Below, in pieces: positions 63,160 to 64,000 of a stretch of 64,000 nucleotides of DNA. Within the stretch, counting starts at the first letter, position 1. Each line of letters opens with the position of its first letter. Source of the DNA: Nemophila menziesii. Lineage: Eukaryota > Streptophyta > Magnoliopsida > Boraginales > Hydrophyllaceae. The notes under the pieces were generated by a model, which saw only the letters and a program-made list of their open reading frames with translations, was not told the DNA's origin and did not search any database. Location: contig JARWIR010000035.1 in NCBI GenBank assembly GCA_029959085.1, positions 2,261,501-2,325,500 of the forward strand, in the 5' to 3' direction. Made by a program: the position numbers and the translations under genes.

Positions 63160-64000
63160 ATGCGAAGGAGAATCTTTAAGGATCTTGAGCCATTACCTCC
63201 GATCCTTGATAATCCGGAATCATTAGTCAGACTTGCTAACAAGAGAAGGAAAGAACAAGAAGCACAAGAAGTAGAAGAACAAGCAAACAAAATGGATAAT
63301 ATTAACCTTCATAACCAAGAGAACCCAGGATTTCAGCTAAACACGAATTGTCAGCCACTAGTGCCTCCAGTCATTCCTAATCCTCCGGTTCCACCTGTCA
63401 ATCCTAATCCTCCAGTTCATGTTCAAATAGCTGACCCATGGTTTCTTGCCAGTCCAGCACGAGAACCATTCCTTGCCCCTCCTCTTGGGATTGGCCCAGC
63501 TAATATCGATGTTCCGAGATTCCGTCCAGATTCTGGTATGCTAGCTTAGTTTCAGAATTATGGAAAATTTCGTGGCAAGCCCGGTGAACATCCACTTCGC
63601 GCAGTGCAAAAATTTATGCAAATATGCGATTCATACATTATGCAAGGTGTAAAAAATGTATTTTGCTACGTTCAGATTTTTTTTAATATATGGGGCAAGT
63701 GATTGGCATGATTCACAAGAAACAAGAAAGATACGAATTGGGAACTGTTACAGGCTGCGTTTTACGACACATATTATCCGTCCAACATGAGGTTAGATGC
63801 TCAACTCGAGTTAACACATTTCCGACAAGAGTATGATGAAGCGTTGGGTAGAAGTTGGTTGAGATTTCATAAATGCTTACGAAGAGTCCCCAATCATGAC
63901 CTTTCAGAACAACAGCAATTGAAATTTTTCTATAACGGTCTTGAGGGGAGTTCAAGATAAGATTTAGATTTATTATGTGGTGGTGCGTTTCTCCGAGTTC
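63160..64000 (+). pseudogene. Athila-like gag, partial and broken
   Basis: An ATG at 63160 opens 129 codons (MRRRIFKDLEPLPPI start, then a charged helix and a proline/asparagine-rich part) ending at TAG 63547-63549, where element 1 reads CAA. Downstream capsid homology continues with shifts (PSNMRLDAQ, HFRQEYDEALGRSW, FFYNGLEG) and further stops, to the window edge. It shows where the gag start codon lies in this family. Confidence 0.85.

Larger units (their letters stand above)
61466..64000 (+). mobile_element. Athila-like Ty3/Gypsy retrotransposon 2, cut by window edge
   Basis: It has a 5' LTR, primer-binding site, leader and gag in the same order as element 1, and clearly belongs to the same family. 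The element continues beyond the window. Confidence 0.87.

Overview
The window looks like intergenic, repeat-rich DNA from the nuclear genome of a flowering plant, most likely a eudicot. It is AT-rich and has no intact single-copy gene that I can recognise. Almost everything identifiable is transposable-element DNA: Athila-like Ty3/Gypsy elements, two Helitrons, LINE relics, a MuDR-like transposase, an hAT-type MITE, a Stowaway-type MITE, and an apparent solo LTR. Every long reading frame that encodes a known protein is broken or is a fragment. The species cannot be determined from the sequence alone.

Layout. From 0.9 to 17.0 kb there is a composite repeat that I call B-A-B. A roughly 2 kb module (B) flanks a roughly 5 kb module (A). 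A 5'-truncated LINE sits at the first B/A junction, and a 6.0 kb Helitron (10338-16312) is inserted in the second B. The Helitron carries fragments of three unrelated host genes: ribonucleotide reductase large subunit, the kinase PDK1, and an Alfin-like PHD-finger protein. It also carries 1.3 kb of degenerate AACCTT tandem repeat. From 17 to 22 kb the DNA is mostly unassigned, with a LINE ORF1 relic. From 22.0 to 24.2 kb lie partial A and B copies and an inverted gypsy fragment. From 24.2 to 31.4 kb there is a decayed Athila-like element with 5' LTR, primer-binding site, gag, protease, reverse transcriptase, RNase H and integrase; it has no 3' LTR and runs into a B module.

From 31.3 to 40.9 kb there is a second B-A-B composite, about 30.07 kb from the first and colinear with it. 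An hAT MITE with a perfect 8 bp target duplication is inserted in its last B. An inverted B and a MuDR-like transposase lacking its catalytic core follow (40.9-44.1 kb). A second Helitron of the same family as the first occupies 44470-49306 and contains a Stowaway-type MITE. After AT-rich DNA with an apparent solo LTR on the minus strand (52574-54116), gypsy gag-protease sequence forms a large palindrome (about 56.2-58.8 kb), followed by another inverted B. A second Athila-like element starts at 61466 and continues past the right edge.

The paralogous B and A copies act as internal controls. Several insertions (Helitron, LINE, hAT MITE) can be compared with an unoccupied copy elsewhere in the window, which fixes their ends without a database. 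The most notable object is the first Helitron as a multi-gene capture.
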